Positions 31,971-41,532 are shown, numbered from the stretch's first letter. The stretch is DNA of 51,090 nt from Nitrospira japonica (GCA_020725385.1 DYFC01000032.1:1-51090), one strand, 5' to 3'. Notes: generated by a model from the sequence alone, not told the origin. Numbers and translations: made by a program.

Positions 31971-34655
31971 ATGGGTAGAAATGTAATACCTGAAATCTTT
32001 TTTGAGTCAGCAGAAAAATATAAAGACAATGTTGCCTTTAATTATTTTGATGCTGGATGGAAAAGAATAACATATGCTGAACTTACAAAGAACGTTAAAT
32101 CCATTGCATCCTATCTTATAAATATTGGTATCAAAAAAGGCGACAGAGTCGCCATATGTTCTGAGAACCGTCCTGAATGGGGCACATCATATCTCGGGCT
32201 TTCTCTCGCAGGATGCATAGGTGTTCCTATTGATGTTCAACTCGGGCATAATGAAATAAAAAACCTGCTTGAAGATTCAGAGTCAAAAATTATATTTCAT
32301 AGTTTAAGAACCGCTGAAAATGTAAAAAAAGCTATTGAAGGCCTCGAAGAAAAATATAATTTAAAGGTATTGCCAGTTAATTTTGATTCTCCTGTATTCA
32401 AAGAGATTCTAACCACACCTGTTAAAGACAAATTTCCTGATATTGAAGAAGAAGATATTGCATCAATTATTTATACATCGGGCACAACAGGCAAGCCAAA
32501 AGGAGTTATGCTTTCACATAAGAACTTCTGTTCTGATGCAAAGGCACTTATGGATATTGGAATACTTTCAGATAAAGACAGTGTGATTAGTGTTCTGCCA
32601 CTTCACCATACATATCCTTTCCTTGGCAATTGTCTTCTGCCTGTTTTTCTCGGGATACCTGTTTCATTTCCGCCGAGCCTTAAGGGACCGGATATAATGA
32701 AAACAATGAAAGAATTCAATGTTACGGTTCTTGTGAGTGTTCCCCAGTTGCTTGAACTTATACGTAACGGTATTTTGAATAAAATAAAACAATTGAAGAG
32801 TCCCCTGCCAAAGATTATGTTCGGAATTTTAAATATATCGGGTAAATTGCGAAGAAAATATGATATAAATCCGGGCAAAATTTTCTTCAGTTCTGTTCAT
32901 AAATCTTTTGGAAAGAAATTCAGGTTTTCTGCCTGTGGCGGAGCAAAATTAGATACACAGGTTATGAAAGACCTTGAAGCTCTCGGCCTTACGATACTTG
33001 AAGGTTACGGACTAACCGAAACCTCGCCTGTAGTTTCATTCAATCCTATTCATAAAAGAAAACCGGGCTCTGTAGGAATAATTCTTCCTTCTGCAGAAGT
33101 AAAGATTGTTGATCCGGTTACAAATAAAGAAAAAGGTTTAAGGGAAGAAGGAGAGATTATTATCAGAGGTCCGATGGTCATGAAAGGATATTATAAGAAT
33201 CCGGAGGAAACTGCACAGGTACTTAAGGATGGCTGGTTCCATAGCGGTGATCTCGGTTATTTCGATGATGAAGGCTACTTGTTTATAACCGGAAGGATTA
33301 AGGAAGTTATAGTCCTGAGTTCGGGTAAAAATATATATCCTGAAGAAGTTGAAAAGCAATATCAGAAGATTCCGCTTATAAAGGAAATATGTGTATCGGG
33401 AATTGAAACAAAAGGAATGGTTGAATCTTTACACGCAGTAATTGTGCCTGATTTCGAGTATGCGGAAAAAAATAAAATTAGTAATATCCGTGAAGCATTG
33501 AACAAAGAAATTACCAATTTATCAACAGAGTTGCCTTCTTATATGACACTTAAAGGTTTTACTTTATATAATGATCCTCTACCGCGCACTCCTTTGGGTA
33601 AGCTTCGCAGATTTATGGTAAAGAATTTAATAAAAACACCTGTATCAATAAAAGAAGAAATTCCTGAAGAAGAATCTTATATATTAAAAGACGAAACAAG
33701 TGCCAAGATTATTGAATGTTTAAGATCCTTGCAAAAAGAAAAAGTACCTATAAAAAACACCGACAGTCTTGAGCTTGATCTTGGACTTGATTCTCTCTCA
33801 AAATTGGAACTTATTGCTATGCTTGAGAAAGTGTTTATGACCAAACTTCCTGATACTTTTCTCATAGGTGTGCAGACAGTGGAAGAATTAATCTCAAAGG
33901 TAAAAGAATATGGTAAAGGAAAAAGCAGTTCCTTGAAAAAATTACCCGAGTGGAAAGAAATATTATCCGCAGAACCTTCTTTTGAAGACAGAAAAAATAC
34001 AGGGTTTCATCATAATATATTTGAAAAGTTTGTATTATTTTCAGGACTTCAGTTAGTTAAAGCAATCTCAAAGGTATTTTTCAGATTACGTGTAAAAGGC
34101 ATAGAAAACATTCCTTCAAATTTTCCTTTTATAATTGCACCCAATCATGTCAGTTATCTTGACGCATTCATCATAGCTTCGGCAATTCCTTTTGATACAT
34201 TTAATAATCTTTACAGTCTCGGGATTCAAAAATATTTTGCAAATAAAGCTGGAAAGATATTTGCAAGACTTGCTAACGTTATCCCAATAGATCAGGAATT
34301 ATATCTCACAAAAGCTCTTCAAATGTCTGCTTATATCCTGAAAAACAAAAAATCCCTGCTTGTTTTCCCTGAAGGTAGCAGATCTGTCAATGGCGAACTC
34401 ATGGAATTCAAAAAAGGTGTTGGTATTCTTGCAGTTGAGATGAACATTCCTGTTGTGCCTGCTTATATTAAAGGAACTTTCAAAGCCTTACCAAGAGGCG
34501 CGGGCATACCAAAATTTGAAACTGTTGAAGTGATTTTCGGCAAACCCGTAATCCCTGCAGAAATTGATTTTTCAGCCAAACCCGAAGGAATTGACAGGTA
34601 TCAATACTTTGCGAATATATTGAAAAAAGAAGTCGAAAATTTAGGGAACAAATAA
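31971..34655 (+). CDS. Three-domain AMP-ligase / acyl carrier / acyltransferase (Aas-like)
   Basis: An 894-residue multidomain lipid enzyme. Residues 1-550 form an acyl-AMP/acyl-CoA ligase (P-loop IIYTSGTTGKPKGVMLSHKN near 165, YGLTETSPVVSFN, GWFHSGDLGYFD, PRTPLGKLRRF). Residues about 570-650 form an acyl carrier domain with LGLDSLSKLEL, the phosphopantetheine serine being near 606. Residues about 690-890 form a PlsC acyltransferase (NHVSYLDAF near 724, the HxxxxD motif, and FPEGSRS near 799). It probably activates a free fatty acid, loads it on its own ACP and acylates a lyso-lipid. E. coli Aas has acyltransferase first and no carrier, so order and content differ here. Confidence 0.92.
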   Translation: MGRNVIPEIFFESAEKYKDNVAFNYFDAGWKRITYAELTKNVKSIASYLINIGIKKGDRVAICSENRPEWGTSYLGLSLAGCIGVPIDVQLGHNEIKNLLEDSESKIIFHSLRTAENVKKAIEGLEEKYNLKVLPVNFDSPVFKEILTTPVKDKFPDIEEEDIASIIYTSGTTGKPKGVMLSHKNFCSDAKALMDIGILSDKDSVISVLPLHHTYPFLGNCLLPVFLGIPVSFPPSLKGPDIMKTMKEFNVTVLVSVPQLLELIRNGILNKIKQLKSPLPKIMFGILNISGKLRRKYDINPGKIFFSSVHKSFGKKFRFSACGGAKLDTQVMKDLEALGLTILEGYGLTETSPVVSFNPIHKRKPGSVGIILPSAEVKIVDPVTNKEKGLREEGEIIIRGPMVMKGYYKNPEETAQVLKDGWFHSGDLGYFDDEGYLFITGRIKEVIVLSSGKNIYPEEVEKQYQKIPLIKEICVSGIETKGMVESLHAVIVPDFEYAEKNKISNIREALNKEITNLSTELPSYMTLKGFTLYNDPLPRTPLGKLRRFMVKNLIKTPVSIKEEIPEEESYILKDETSAKIIECLRSLQKEKVPIKNTDSLELDLGLDSLSKLELIAMLEKVFMTKLPDTFLIGVQTVEELISKVKEYGKGKSSSLKKLPEWKEILSAEPSFEDRKNTGFHHNIFEKFVLFSGLQLVKAISKVFFRLRVKGIENIPSNFPFIIAPNHVSYLDAFIIASAIPFDTFNNLYSLGIQKYFANKAGKIFARLANVIPIDQELYLTKALQMSAYILKNKKSLLVFPEGSRSVNGELMEFKKGVGILAVEMNIPVVPAYIKGTFKALPRGAGIPKFETVEVIFGKPVIPAEIDFSAKPEGIDRYQYFANILKKEVENLGNK

Positions 34656-34679
34656 TCTCTCAATTATTTAGGTTAGCAA

Positions 34680-35927
34680 CTAATTTGGAAAACTACCGAA
34701 CTTATTTATTACAAGTCCTGTCAGGAGTTTTGGATAGAAATAAGTAGATTTTGGAGGCATTCTTACAGATGATAAAGCAGATTTTTCCACATCCTCAACC
34801 TTTGTGGGATTCAGGAAAAAAGCAGCTTTGTATTGACCGAGTTTTAGTTTATCAAGGGCAAGATTAACATTCATCTCATAGCCTATATCGGCAGTATGCA
34901 ATAATTCCTTGAAAATCAATTCATGCAAGATCATTACATCTATATCCTGAAGGTTTTCAGGAATACCAGCAATTTTGCCGCCTTTATATGTGAGAATATA
35001 CCATTTTTCTTCACTATTTATTATGAAGCCAAAAGCATTTTTCCTTTCCCCGAGTCTTTTTACAATATCGAAGTCATCTTTTACGACTTCAAAATTAAAG
35101 TATTCTGAAAGGAGATTTTCCATTCCCGGAGGAATTTCTTTCAAGAGCCTGTGGGTTGGAAGTATTGTGACACCTTCGTCATACATATTGGCAAGAAACA
35201 TCATTACATATCCGGAGGTTAATTCTGATGAAGGATTTTTATCCGACATTTCCCTGAAAAATTCAAATGCTGTTTCATATCGGTGATGGCCATCAGCAAT
35301 AAAAATCGGCTTATCTTCAAGCTCATTCTGAATTATCTTTATTTCTTCAGGATTATTAATACACCATAATTTATGGGTATCACCTTTAATATCAATAGCA
35401 TTAATATAAGGACTGCCCTGGGTTGATCTTTTAATTATTTCTAAAATACCATCTTCCTTGCTTTTATAAAGTGAGAAAATCGGACTTGTATTTGCTTCAC
35501 AGGAACGCATAAGATTCAATCTGTCCTGTTTCGGCTTTGAATGGGTGCATTCATGAGGATAAATATTACCTTTGCCAAGTTCTTCCAGCTTAACAAGCCC
35601 TATTAAACCTGTAAGTTTTTTTATTTTACCTTCCGTACTAAAAGCCATCTCATAAATATAGAAGGAAGGTTTATCGCTCTGAATAAATATTCCCTCATCA
35701 AGCCATTTATCGAGATAATGGCGGGCCCTTATATATTTATTATCTTTTTCATTATCCCCGGGCAATTCTTTGCCGAAATCAATCCTGACAATATTATAAG
35801 GGCTCTGCATATAAAGGGCTTCTCTATATTCGGGTGTAATAATATCATAAGGGGGTGCAAGAACATCCTCCATAGATACTTTTGATGTATTATAAAGAAT
35901 TCCTTTGAATGGTATTATTCTTTTCAT
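34680..35927 (-). CDS. DUF1015 family protein
   Basis: A 415-residue member of DUF1015, function not established. It shows the family's N-terminus IIPFKGILYNTSKVSMEDVLAPPYDIITPEYREALY, YNIVRIDFGKE, and the central FIADGHHRYETAFEF motif, with MMFLANMYDEGVTILPTHRLL after it. The GHHR motif looks like an active site, but no reaction is known to me. It is a lone minus-strand gene between plus-strand neighbours, convergent with the ligase gene (24 nt apart) and divergent from uspA. Confidence 0.85.
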   Translation of the reverse strand: MKRIIPFKGILYNTSKVSMEDVLAPPYDIITPEYREALYMQSPYNIVRIDFGKELPGDNEKDNKYIRARHYLDKWLDEGIFIQSDKPSFYIYEMAFSTEGKIKKLTGLIGLVKLEELGKGNIYPHECTHSKPKQDRLNLMRSCEANTSPIFSLYKSKEDGILEIIKRSTQGSPYINAIDIKGDTHKLWCINNPEEIKIIQNELEDKPIFIADGHHRYETAFEFFREMSDKNPSSELTSGYVMMFLANMYDEGVTILPTHRLLKEIPPGMENLLSEYFNFEVVKDDFDIVKRLGERKNAFGFIINSEEKWYILTYKGGKIAGIPENLQDIDVMILHELIFKELLHTADIGYEMNVNLALDKLKLGQYKAAFFLNPTKVEDVEKSALSSVRMPPKSTYFYPKLLTGLVINKFGSFPN

Positions 35928-36039
35928 TTACTTATTTTAATTGTAGAAATACAGAGTTAATATTTTATCACGTCTAAAAAATTATTTTCAAATATATAGT
36001 AGCTTGCGATTTAGACATTCACTCACTATAATTTTAGTT

Positions 36040-36879
36040 ATGTACGAAAAAATTCTCGCAGCAGTTAATGAATTCACAAATTCAGAGCTTGCAGCCCGCT
36101 ATGCTCTGGCTCTTTCGCAATCATGTAATGCAAAACTTTTTCTTGTTTTTGTTGTACAGGAAGGCATTGATAAAAACACTTTTAGAAGAGCTGAATTAGC
36201 TCTTGAAAGGCTTTTTATAGATGCTGAAAATAGAGGAATTGAAGTTAAAAGTATCACAGAAAAAGGAGAGCCGGTTAAGAATATATATAATATTGTCAGG
36301 AAAGAACATATAGATTTGGTTTTTACTGCCACACGAAGGGAAGATGTATCTAAACGTTTTTTTGCAAAAACTGTTGCAAGAGAATTGATATTAAAAATGC
36401 CATGCTCTGTTGCTATGGTAAGGATAGTCCGTATGGGCAGGATTCATCCGGTAAACATACTTGTACCTTTAAAAGGAATTATGAGAGACATAGAAGAAAG
36501 AGCTTTTTTTGTTGGAAAGCTTGCTTCGGGTTTTAATTCTAAAGTAACCATATTTCATTGTCCGGAACCTCTTACTGATTTCTTTCATGGAAAGATATAC
36601 CTTAGTCCTGCTATGAGAGAAAAACATATCCCCGGGGATATTGAAACTTTCACCGAATATTTAAGCAGGCACATGATTATTAATGAGAAAAGAACCAGCT
36701 ATGGCACGATTTCAAAGGCAATAACCATAGAAGCAGCCCACAAAAGAAATGATTTAATTATAATGGGAGCAAGCGAAAGAAGCCTTATAAAAAGCCTTAT
36801 CAGCGGTAATCCGGTTGAGGAAGTACTTAAAGAAACTCCTTGTGATCTGATTGTCTTGAAAGCAAGAAGCAAATCATAA
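36040..36879 (+). CDS. Universal stress protein, tandem UspA domains
   Basis: A protein of about 279 residues with two UspA domains. Domain 1 begins MYEKILAAVNEFTNSELAARYALALSQSCNAKLFLVFV. Domain 2 ends with LIIMGASERSLIKSLISGNPVEEVLKETPCDLIVLKA, the ATP-binding G-x2-G-x9-G region in slightly altered form. I used the ATG at 36040, since the upstream TTG would add a non-conserved tail. The stop abuts the ATG of the P-type ATPase gene with no gap, so the protein may modulate or report on that transporter. Confidence 0.88.
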   Translation: MYEKILAAVNEFTNSELAARYALALSQSCNAKLFLVFVVQEGIDKNTFRRAELALERLFIDAENRGIEVKSITEKGEPVKNIYNIVRKEHIDLVFTATRREDVSKRFFAKTVARELILKMPCSVAMVRIVRMGRIHPVNILVPLKGIMRDIEERAFFVGKLASGFNSKVTIFHCPEPLTDFFHGKIYLSPAMREKHIPGDIETFTEYLSRHMIINEKRTSYGTISKAITIEAAHKRNDLIIMGASERSLIKSLISGNPVEEVLKETPCDLIVLKARSKS

Positions 36880-39540
36880 ATGAAGATTCATAATCTTTCC
36901 ATAGATGAAGTTTTCAAGAGTCTTGTAACTTCAGAAGATGGTCTTACCGAACAAGAGGCATTAAGTCGTTTTTCTGAATACGGTTCAAATGAGATTAAAG
37001 AAATAAAGAAAAAACCTTTATATATAAAGTTCCTATCCCAATTTACACATTTTCTGGCTATACTTCTTTGGCTTGCTGCTGTATTAAGTTTTTTGTCCGA
37101 ATATCTGCATCCGGGCGAGGGAATGCTTACACTCGGGATTGCGATTGTAGCTGTAATATTTATAAATGCTGTTTTTTCTTTTATACAGGAATATAAAGCT
37201 GAAAAAGCTCTCGAAGCTTTAAAAAAACTTCTGCCTTTTCATGTAAAAGTACTGAGAGACAGCAAAGAAAAAGAGATTTACGCAAGGGAAATTGTTCCCG
37301 GAGACATTATACTTCTTTCCGAAGGAGATAAGATTCCTGCGGATGCAAGATTAATAGAAGCTTCCGAGCTTAAAGTAAATAATGCTTCTCTTACAGGTGA
37401 ATCCGAGCCTGTTTTAAGAAACAACGAGCCATTTGCCGGAGAATTAATAAGAAGCCCGAACATTGTATTTGCCGGCACAACAGTTACAAACGGCTCAGGA
37501 AAGGCAGTAGTTTTTGCAACAGGCATGAGTACAGAATTCGGCCGCATCGCACATTTAACCGGTGCTGTGAGTTCGGGTCTCAGTCCTCTTCAAAAAGAGA
37601 TCATTAGAACGACAAGAATCCTCGCAACAATAGCTGCTTCTGTTGGCATATTCTTCTTCTTGCTCGGATTCGTAATAGGAAGAAGTTTCTGGCATAATTT
37701 TATCTTTGCGATTGGTATAACAGTCGCCCTTATCCCTGAAGGTTTGCTACCAACAATGACTTTGTCACTTGCTATGGCAAGCCAGAGAATGGCAAAAAGA
37801 AAAGCATTAATAAAAACTCTTACATCTGTCGAGACTCTCGGAGCTGTAACAGTTATCTGCACCGATAAAACAGGCACGCTCACACAAAATAAAATGTCAG
37901 CAGTGAAAATCTACTTTAACAATAAACTTGTTGATGTAAATGAATTAAAAGATGGCATGGCCTTTGAACTGCTCAGGGTTTCCTATTTTTGCAATAATGC
38001 CCGTTTTATAGATGGACAGTATAAAGGTGATCCTACAGAAATTGCTCTTTTAAAACTCGCAAAAGAAAGATTAGGAAATTTAAAAGTAAAACGTTTAAAA
38101 GAATTCCCTTTTGATCCTGATAGAAAAAGAATGACAACAGTTAATATGCTTGAAAATGAAATTATAGCTTTTACAAAGGGAGCGATAGAGGGTCTCCTTC
38201 CTTTATGTAGTAATTTCATTATTGATGGCAAAAAAATACCGTTTGATGAAAATTCAAGCAAATTAATAATGGATACTTGCCACAATATGATGGATACGGG
38301 ATTGAGAGTTCTCGCATTTGCATATAAAGATGCTGTAAATATCGAAAACTTTGACATAAATGAAATTGAAAATAACATGACATTCGCAGGATTGATAGGG
38401 CTTGAAGACCCGCCAAGACCAGAAGTAAAAGAAGCAATTAGAAAATGTAATGAAGCAGGAATAAAGATAATAATGATAACAGGTGATAGTAGTAGAACAG
38501 CAGTAGCTATCTCAAAAGAAATTGGTTTGATAAAAGGCGACCCGATAATAATTGAAGGATATGAATTCAATAAAATGTCTGATAAGGAATTAATAGAAAA
38601 ACTTCAGGCTAAAGAAATTATATTTACAAGAATGACACCGAAACACAAATTAAGGGTTGTTTCATTGCTCAAAGAAGAGGGCGAGATAGTTGCTGTAACA
38701 GGCGATGGAGTAAATGATGCTCCTGCTTTGAAAAAAGCTGATATTGGACTGGCAATGGGAATTACAGGCACAGATGTAGCAAAAGAAGCAGCGGATATTA
38801 TTTTGCTTGATGATAATTTTGCAACTATTGTTAATGCTGTTGAAGAAGGAAGGACTGTTTTTGACAATATAAAAAAATTTATAACTTATATATTTGCTTC
38901 AAATATCCCCGAAGCAGTTCCATATCTTGCTTATATATTGCTCAAAATACCTTTGCCTTTGACAATAATCCAGATACTTGCTGTTGATCTCGGAACAGAT
39001 ATGCTCCCTGCTCTTGCATTGGGCGCTGAAAAACCTTCACCTGATGTTATGAAACAGCCGCCGAGAAAGATGAAGAAAAGGCTTCTGGATTTTCCTTTAA
39101 TTCTCAGGTCATACCTTTTTCTTGGCCCAATCGAAGCAGCAGCATGTATGTTTGGTTTTTTCTGGGTTTTAAATCACGGTGGTTGGCTCTGGGGCACAAT
39201 GCTTGGTCCCAATAACACACTTTATCTTCAGGCTACAACAGCATGTTTGACTGCAATAATTATTACCCAGATAGGTAATGTATTTGCCTGCCGCTCTTCA
39301 AGATCGTCTATCTTCCATACAGATTTTTTTTCAAATAAACTTATATTTCTCGGGATTATGGTTGAAATTCTACTTCTTCTATTTATCGTTTACCATCCAT
39401 TCGGGAATAAAATATTCTTAACTGCTCCTATAAGTTTCGAGACATGGCTTGTACCTGTACCATTTAGCATCGCACTGTTAGTTTTGGAGGAATTGAGAAA
39501 ATTTTATGTACGAAGACAAAAACAAGAAAAATATATTTAA
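36880..39540 (+). CDS. P-type cation ATPase, type II (Na,K/Ca-like)
   Basis: An 886-residue transporter. An N-terminal cation-ATPase domain and the A domain (NASLTGESEPV) precede M4 with the IPEGLLPTMTLSLAMASQRMA cation site. The phosphorylation motif is CTDKTGTLTQNKM, the nucleotide domain has KGAIEGLLPL, and the hinge is TGDGVNDAPALKKADIGLAMG. M6 carries DLGTDMLPALALGAE. The PEGLL and DLGTDM(L/V)PA motifs resemble Na,K-ATPase (P2C) more than SERCA (PEGLP), so Na+, K+ or H+ exchange is as likely as Ca2+. It directly follows the UspA gene without a gap. Confidence 0.92.
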   Translation: MKIHNLSIDEVFKSLVTSEDGLTEQEALSRFSEYGSNEIKEIKKKPLYIKFLSQFTHFLAILLWLAAVLSFLSEYLHPGEGMLTLGIAIVAVIFINAVFSFIQEYKAEKALEALKKLLPFHVKVLRDSKEKEIYAREIVPGDIILLSEGDKIPADARLIEASELKVNNASLTGESEPVLRNNEPFAGELIRSPNIVFAGTTVTNGSGKAVVFATGMSTEFGRIAHLTGAVSSGLSPLQKEIIRTTRILATIAASVGIFFFLLGFVIGRSFWHNFIFAIGITVALIPEGLLPTMTLSLAMASQRMAKRKALIKTLTSVETLGAVTVICTDKTGTLTQNKMSAVKIYFNNKLVDVNELKDGMAFELLRVSYFCNNARFIDGQYKGDPTEIALLKLAKERLGNLKVKRLKEFPFDPDRKRMTTVNMLENEIIAFTKGAIEGLLPLCSNFIIDGKKIPFDENSSKLIMDTCHNMMDTGLRVLAFAYKDAVNIENFDINEIENNMTFAGLIGLEDPPRPEVKEAIRKCNEAGIKIIMITGDSSRTAVAISKEIGLIKGDPIIIEGYEFNKMSDKELIEKLQAKEIIFTRMTPKHKLRVVSLLKEEGEIVAVTGDGVNDAPALKKADIGLAMGITGTDVAKEAADIILLDDNFATIVNAVEEGRTVFDNIKKFITYIFASNIPEAVPYLAYILLKIPLPLTIIQILAVDLGTDMLPALALGAEKPSPDVMKQPPRKMKKRLLDFPLILRSYLFLGPIEAAACMFGFFWVLNHGGWLWGTMLGPNNTLYLQATTACLTAIIITQIGNVFACRSSRSSIFHTDFFSNKLIFLGIMVEILLLLFIVYHPFGNKIFLTAPISFETWLVPVPFSIALLVLEELRKFYVRRQKQEKYI

Positions 39541-39547
39541 GAAAATA

Positions 39548-39619
39548 CAGATGTTGCGAAAAATCCGTTATCCGTATTAAATACGGACAGGTGGAACGGT
39601 TTTTTCGTGCGATGCCTGC
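39548..39619. repeat. Imperfect palindromic repeat, full copy
   Basis: CAGATGTTGCGAAAAATCCG on the left mirrors CGGTTTTTTCG and the GCGATGCCTG part on the right. The centre is the 15-nt palindrome CCGTATTAAATACGG (39572-39586). Half of the unit recurs at 14-50, and a shorter centre CCGTATAAATACGG lies at 40071-40084. Confidence 0.55.
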
Positions 39620-39745
39620 ATTAACTGGGTTATTAAATGTTTTGACAAAAGAATTTATATTTAAGTATATTTTGTTAGTGTTTCAGATTTGAAGACATTT
39701 ATGATTACAATCAGACCTAATAGAACTTAGGGAGAGACATTCTAA

Positions 39746-39955
39746 ATGAGGAAGATTAAATATAGCAAAGATGTTGACACCCTTCTTATTGAACTTTCAG
39801 ATAGAAAAATAGACTATGCTGAAGAAGAAGGTCAAATAATTATACATTTTTCAAAAGATGGAGAACCGGTTCTTTTGGAGATATTAGATGCAAAAGACTT
39901 TTTACTCAATTCTCTCGCAAGTCTTGTAAAAGAAAAAGAAGTAGCAATACCTTAA
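39746..39955 (+). CDS. DUF2283 family small protein
   Basis: A 69-residue protein with the DUF2283 pattern: KIKYSKDVDTLLIELSDRKI followed by EGQIIIHFSKDGEPVLLEILDAKDFL. The function is unknown, though such genes often sit near toxin-antitoxin or mobile loci. Here it is flanked by palindromic repeats on both sides (39572-39586 and 40071-40084) and followed by a decayed MntA/HepT pair, marking the start of the accessory zone. A GGGAGAG precedes the ATG. Confidence 0.8.
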   Translation: MRKIKYSKDVDTLLIELSDRKIDYAEEEGQIIIHFSKDGEPVLLEILDAKDFLLNSLASLVKEKEVAIP

Positions 39956-40070
39956 ATAACAAAAAACACAGACAACTATACATATTAACAGTTTACAGTT
40001 TACTTTTAACGCTTTACTTATTTACAGCTTTTCACGTTTTTCTTTTTTATACGTAAGCATTGTTTGTTAC

Positions 40071-40084
40071 CCGTATAAATACGG
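40071..40084. repeat. Short palindrome CCGTATAAATACGG
   Basis: It repeats the centre of the unit at 39572-39586 and is likewise followed by ACA. Together the two copies bracket the DUF2283 gene. Confidence 0.4.
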
Positions 40085-40129
40085 ACACGATGAATACAAT
40101 TATTTATTGCCGAGTTAATAATATATATA

Positions 40130-40480
40130 TTATTTTTGGAGGGTCTTTAAATATTCTAAAATTGCTTCTTTAAATCTATCAAAATCTCCAGGATATTTCT
40201 TTAGGATTGTAACAATTATTTCTGCATCTATCTGCTCATACTGGTGCACTAAAATATTCCTGAATTTTGACATCTTCTTAAGACTTATAAAAAGTTCTTC
40301 TCCGAATTTTATTTTCATATAAAATTTTAAATATATCTGCATAACTCCCAGGTGCTCTCATGTTTCCACATGAAATAATGTGCTTCGCAATATCAGCACA
40401 TGTCTCTATCATTATCTGCAAAGTCATCTCAATTATACGCTGTTTCTTCCAGTCTTCTTTATACTCTCTAACTGTTATCT
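40130..40480 (-). pseudogene. HepT-like (DUF86) toxin gene, frameshifted and 5'-truncated
   Basis: The C-terminal 70 residues (LKKMSKFRNILVHQYEQIDAEI, with the RxxxxH motif as RNILVH) are in one frame. The preceding residues (REYKEDWKKQRIIEMTLQIM, then ETCADIAKHIISCGNMRAPG) are in another frame upstream, from about 40320 to 40480. A single frameshift near 40290-40300, in an A-rich run (AAAATAAAATTC), splits them. The normal start and first helix are missing, because the frame runs into the MntA remnant. HepT is the RNase-like toxin of the MntA/HepT pair, so this copy should be inactive. Confidence 0.65.
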
Positions 40481-40666
40481 CAGAATACTCCTGTCCGTGT
40501 TCTGTAAATAAATAGCAATATCTACATCTGATAAATTTGTTTGACTACCGGATGCCATGCTTCCAAAAAGATATGCAAAAATAATATTATCCTCAGCTTC
40601 AATAACTTTTTTTACCTCATTAATAATCATCAGTCTATTTGATAATATAGGCCTAAATTTAATCAT
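40475..40666 (-). pseudogene. MntA-type nucleotidyltransferase antitoxin, 3'-truncated
   Basis: 63 residues remain, with the nucleotidyltransferase core FAYLFGSMASGSQTNLSDVDIAIYLQ (GSxxxG...DxD). Intact MntA antitoxins are about twice as long. The frame stops just after the core, exactly where the HepT-like sequence begins, so one deletion seems to have removed the end of mntA and the start of hepT. Confidence 0.65.
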
Positions 40667-41247
40667 GTTTAACTATTGCGTAGTAAATAAAAGTTGTCAA
40701 CTTTGAATTTTTCTTTATCGTTTTTATCTTGCCATTTATCAAAAGTATATAGCTGACACCTTTATTTTTATTTACCCGAAAGATGCAATTGGAGATGCTG
40801 AACCAACCCTGAAACAAGTTCATGGCATGGTTTATGATGACAATTTTCGACCCTTTACGCATAAGCAATTTCACACTAACGGCACCAGGGTTAGGAAACC
40901 TAATCAGGGGTTTTTACAAGTGCTTGAATATACCACTTAAAAGCTTTTTAATCAAGTATTCCTGTTGGTTTCATAGTTGTATATAGTTTGATTTGTTTTG
41001 ATGTTTTTTGATATATTCATTTCACGATTTTTTCATGTGAAAAATTTAACAATCTAAGGTGTGCCTGCTGCGCCCGCCCGCCACTCCGCAGGCACGAGTT
41101 TTTCCATAGCCCCCGTCGCTCAGGCACTATGCTTGCGTTATCCCGCAAAAGCTGCGCCAGTCACTAAACTTGCTTTTTGACTGCAAGCAAGCCCGTGCCT
41201 TCGCTCCACCACCCTATAATAATATTGTGTTTAGTTCGGGTGATATG
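40667..41247. other. Gene-poor accessory stretch with GC-rich patch
   Basis: I see no convincing gene in these 581 nt; a 71-codon minus-strand frame at 40659-40874 has no recognisable family or clear start. Positions about 41060-41215 are much more GC-rich than the surroundings and full of small inverted repeats: GTGCCTGC with GCAGGCAC, and CTTGC with GCAAG. It looks like fragments of dispersed elements acquired from elsewhere. Confidence 0.45.
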
Positions 41248-41532
41248 TCAGTTCCATGTTACATCTTGTTCATCATAAGCATCTTCCATTGCTTCAAGTA
41301 CTAACCGAAAAAATTCTGGATTTTCTCCAAGAAAATTAACAAGAAGTTCCGCTAAAACATAGGGTTCTTCCATCGAAAATAACCATATGTCTTTTTCAAA
41401 ATCACCGTTCATTAAAACGATAAAATTCTTTGCCTTCCCATTTTGTTCACCTCTTAATTTGCCCAGAACCTTTCCTGTAGAAAATAGTTCAAAGTTGATG
41501 TTATAAAGCTTTTTCTCTTTGTTCTTTATCAT
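41248..41532 (-). CDS. Small acidic protein of unknown function
   Basis: I do not recognise this 94-residue protein. It begins MIKNKEKKLYNINFELFSTGKVLGKL and ends with an acidic helix (VNFLGENPEFFRLVLEAMED) and EQDVTWN. A near-perfect GGAGGTAAAAA precedes the ATG, which supports it being a real gene. Upstream on the same strand lies the candidate structured RNA and terminator at 41647-41827, which could control it. No transmembrane segment or signal is present. Confidence 0.65.
   Translation of the reverse strand: MIKNKEKKLYNINFELFSTGKVLGKLRGEQNGKAKNFIVLMNGDFEKDIWLFSMEEPYVLAELLVNFLGENPEFFRLVLEAMEDAYDEQDVTWN

Noticed and set aside
40659..40874. 71-codon minus-strand frame upstream of mntA remnant
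   Set aside because: No family resemblance, no convincing ribosome-binding site, and it lies in decayed repeat-rich DNA.
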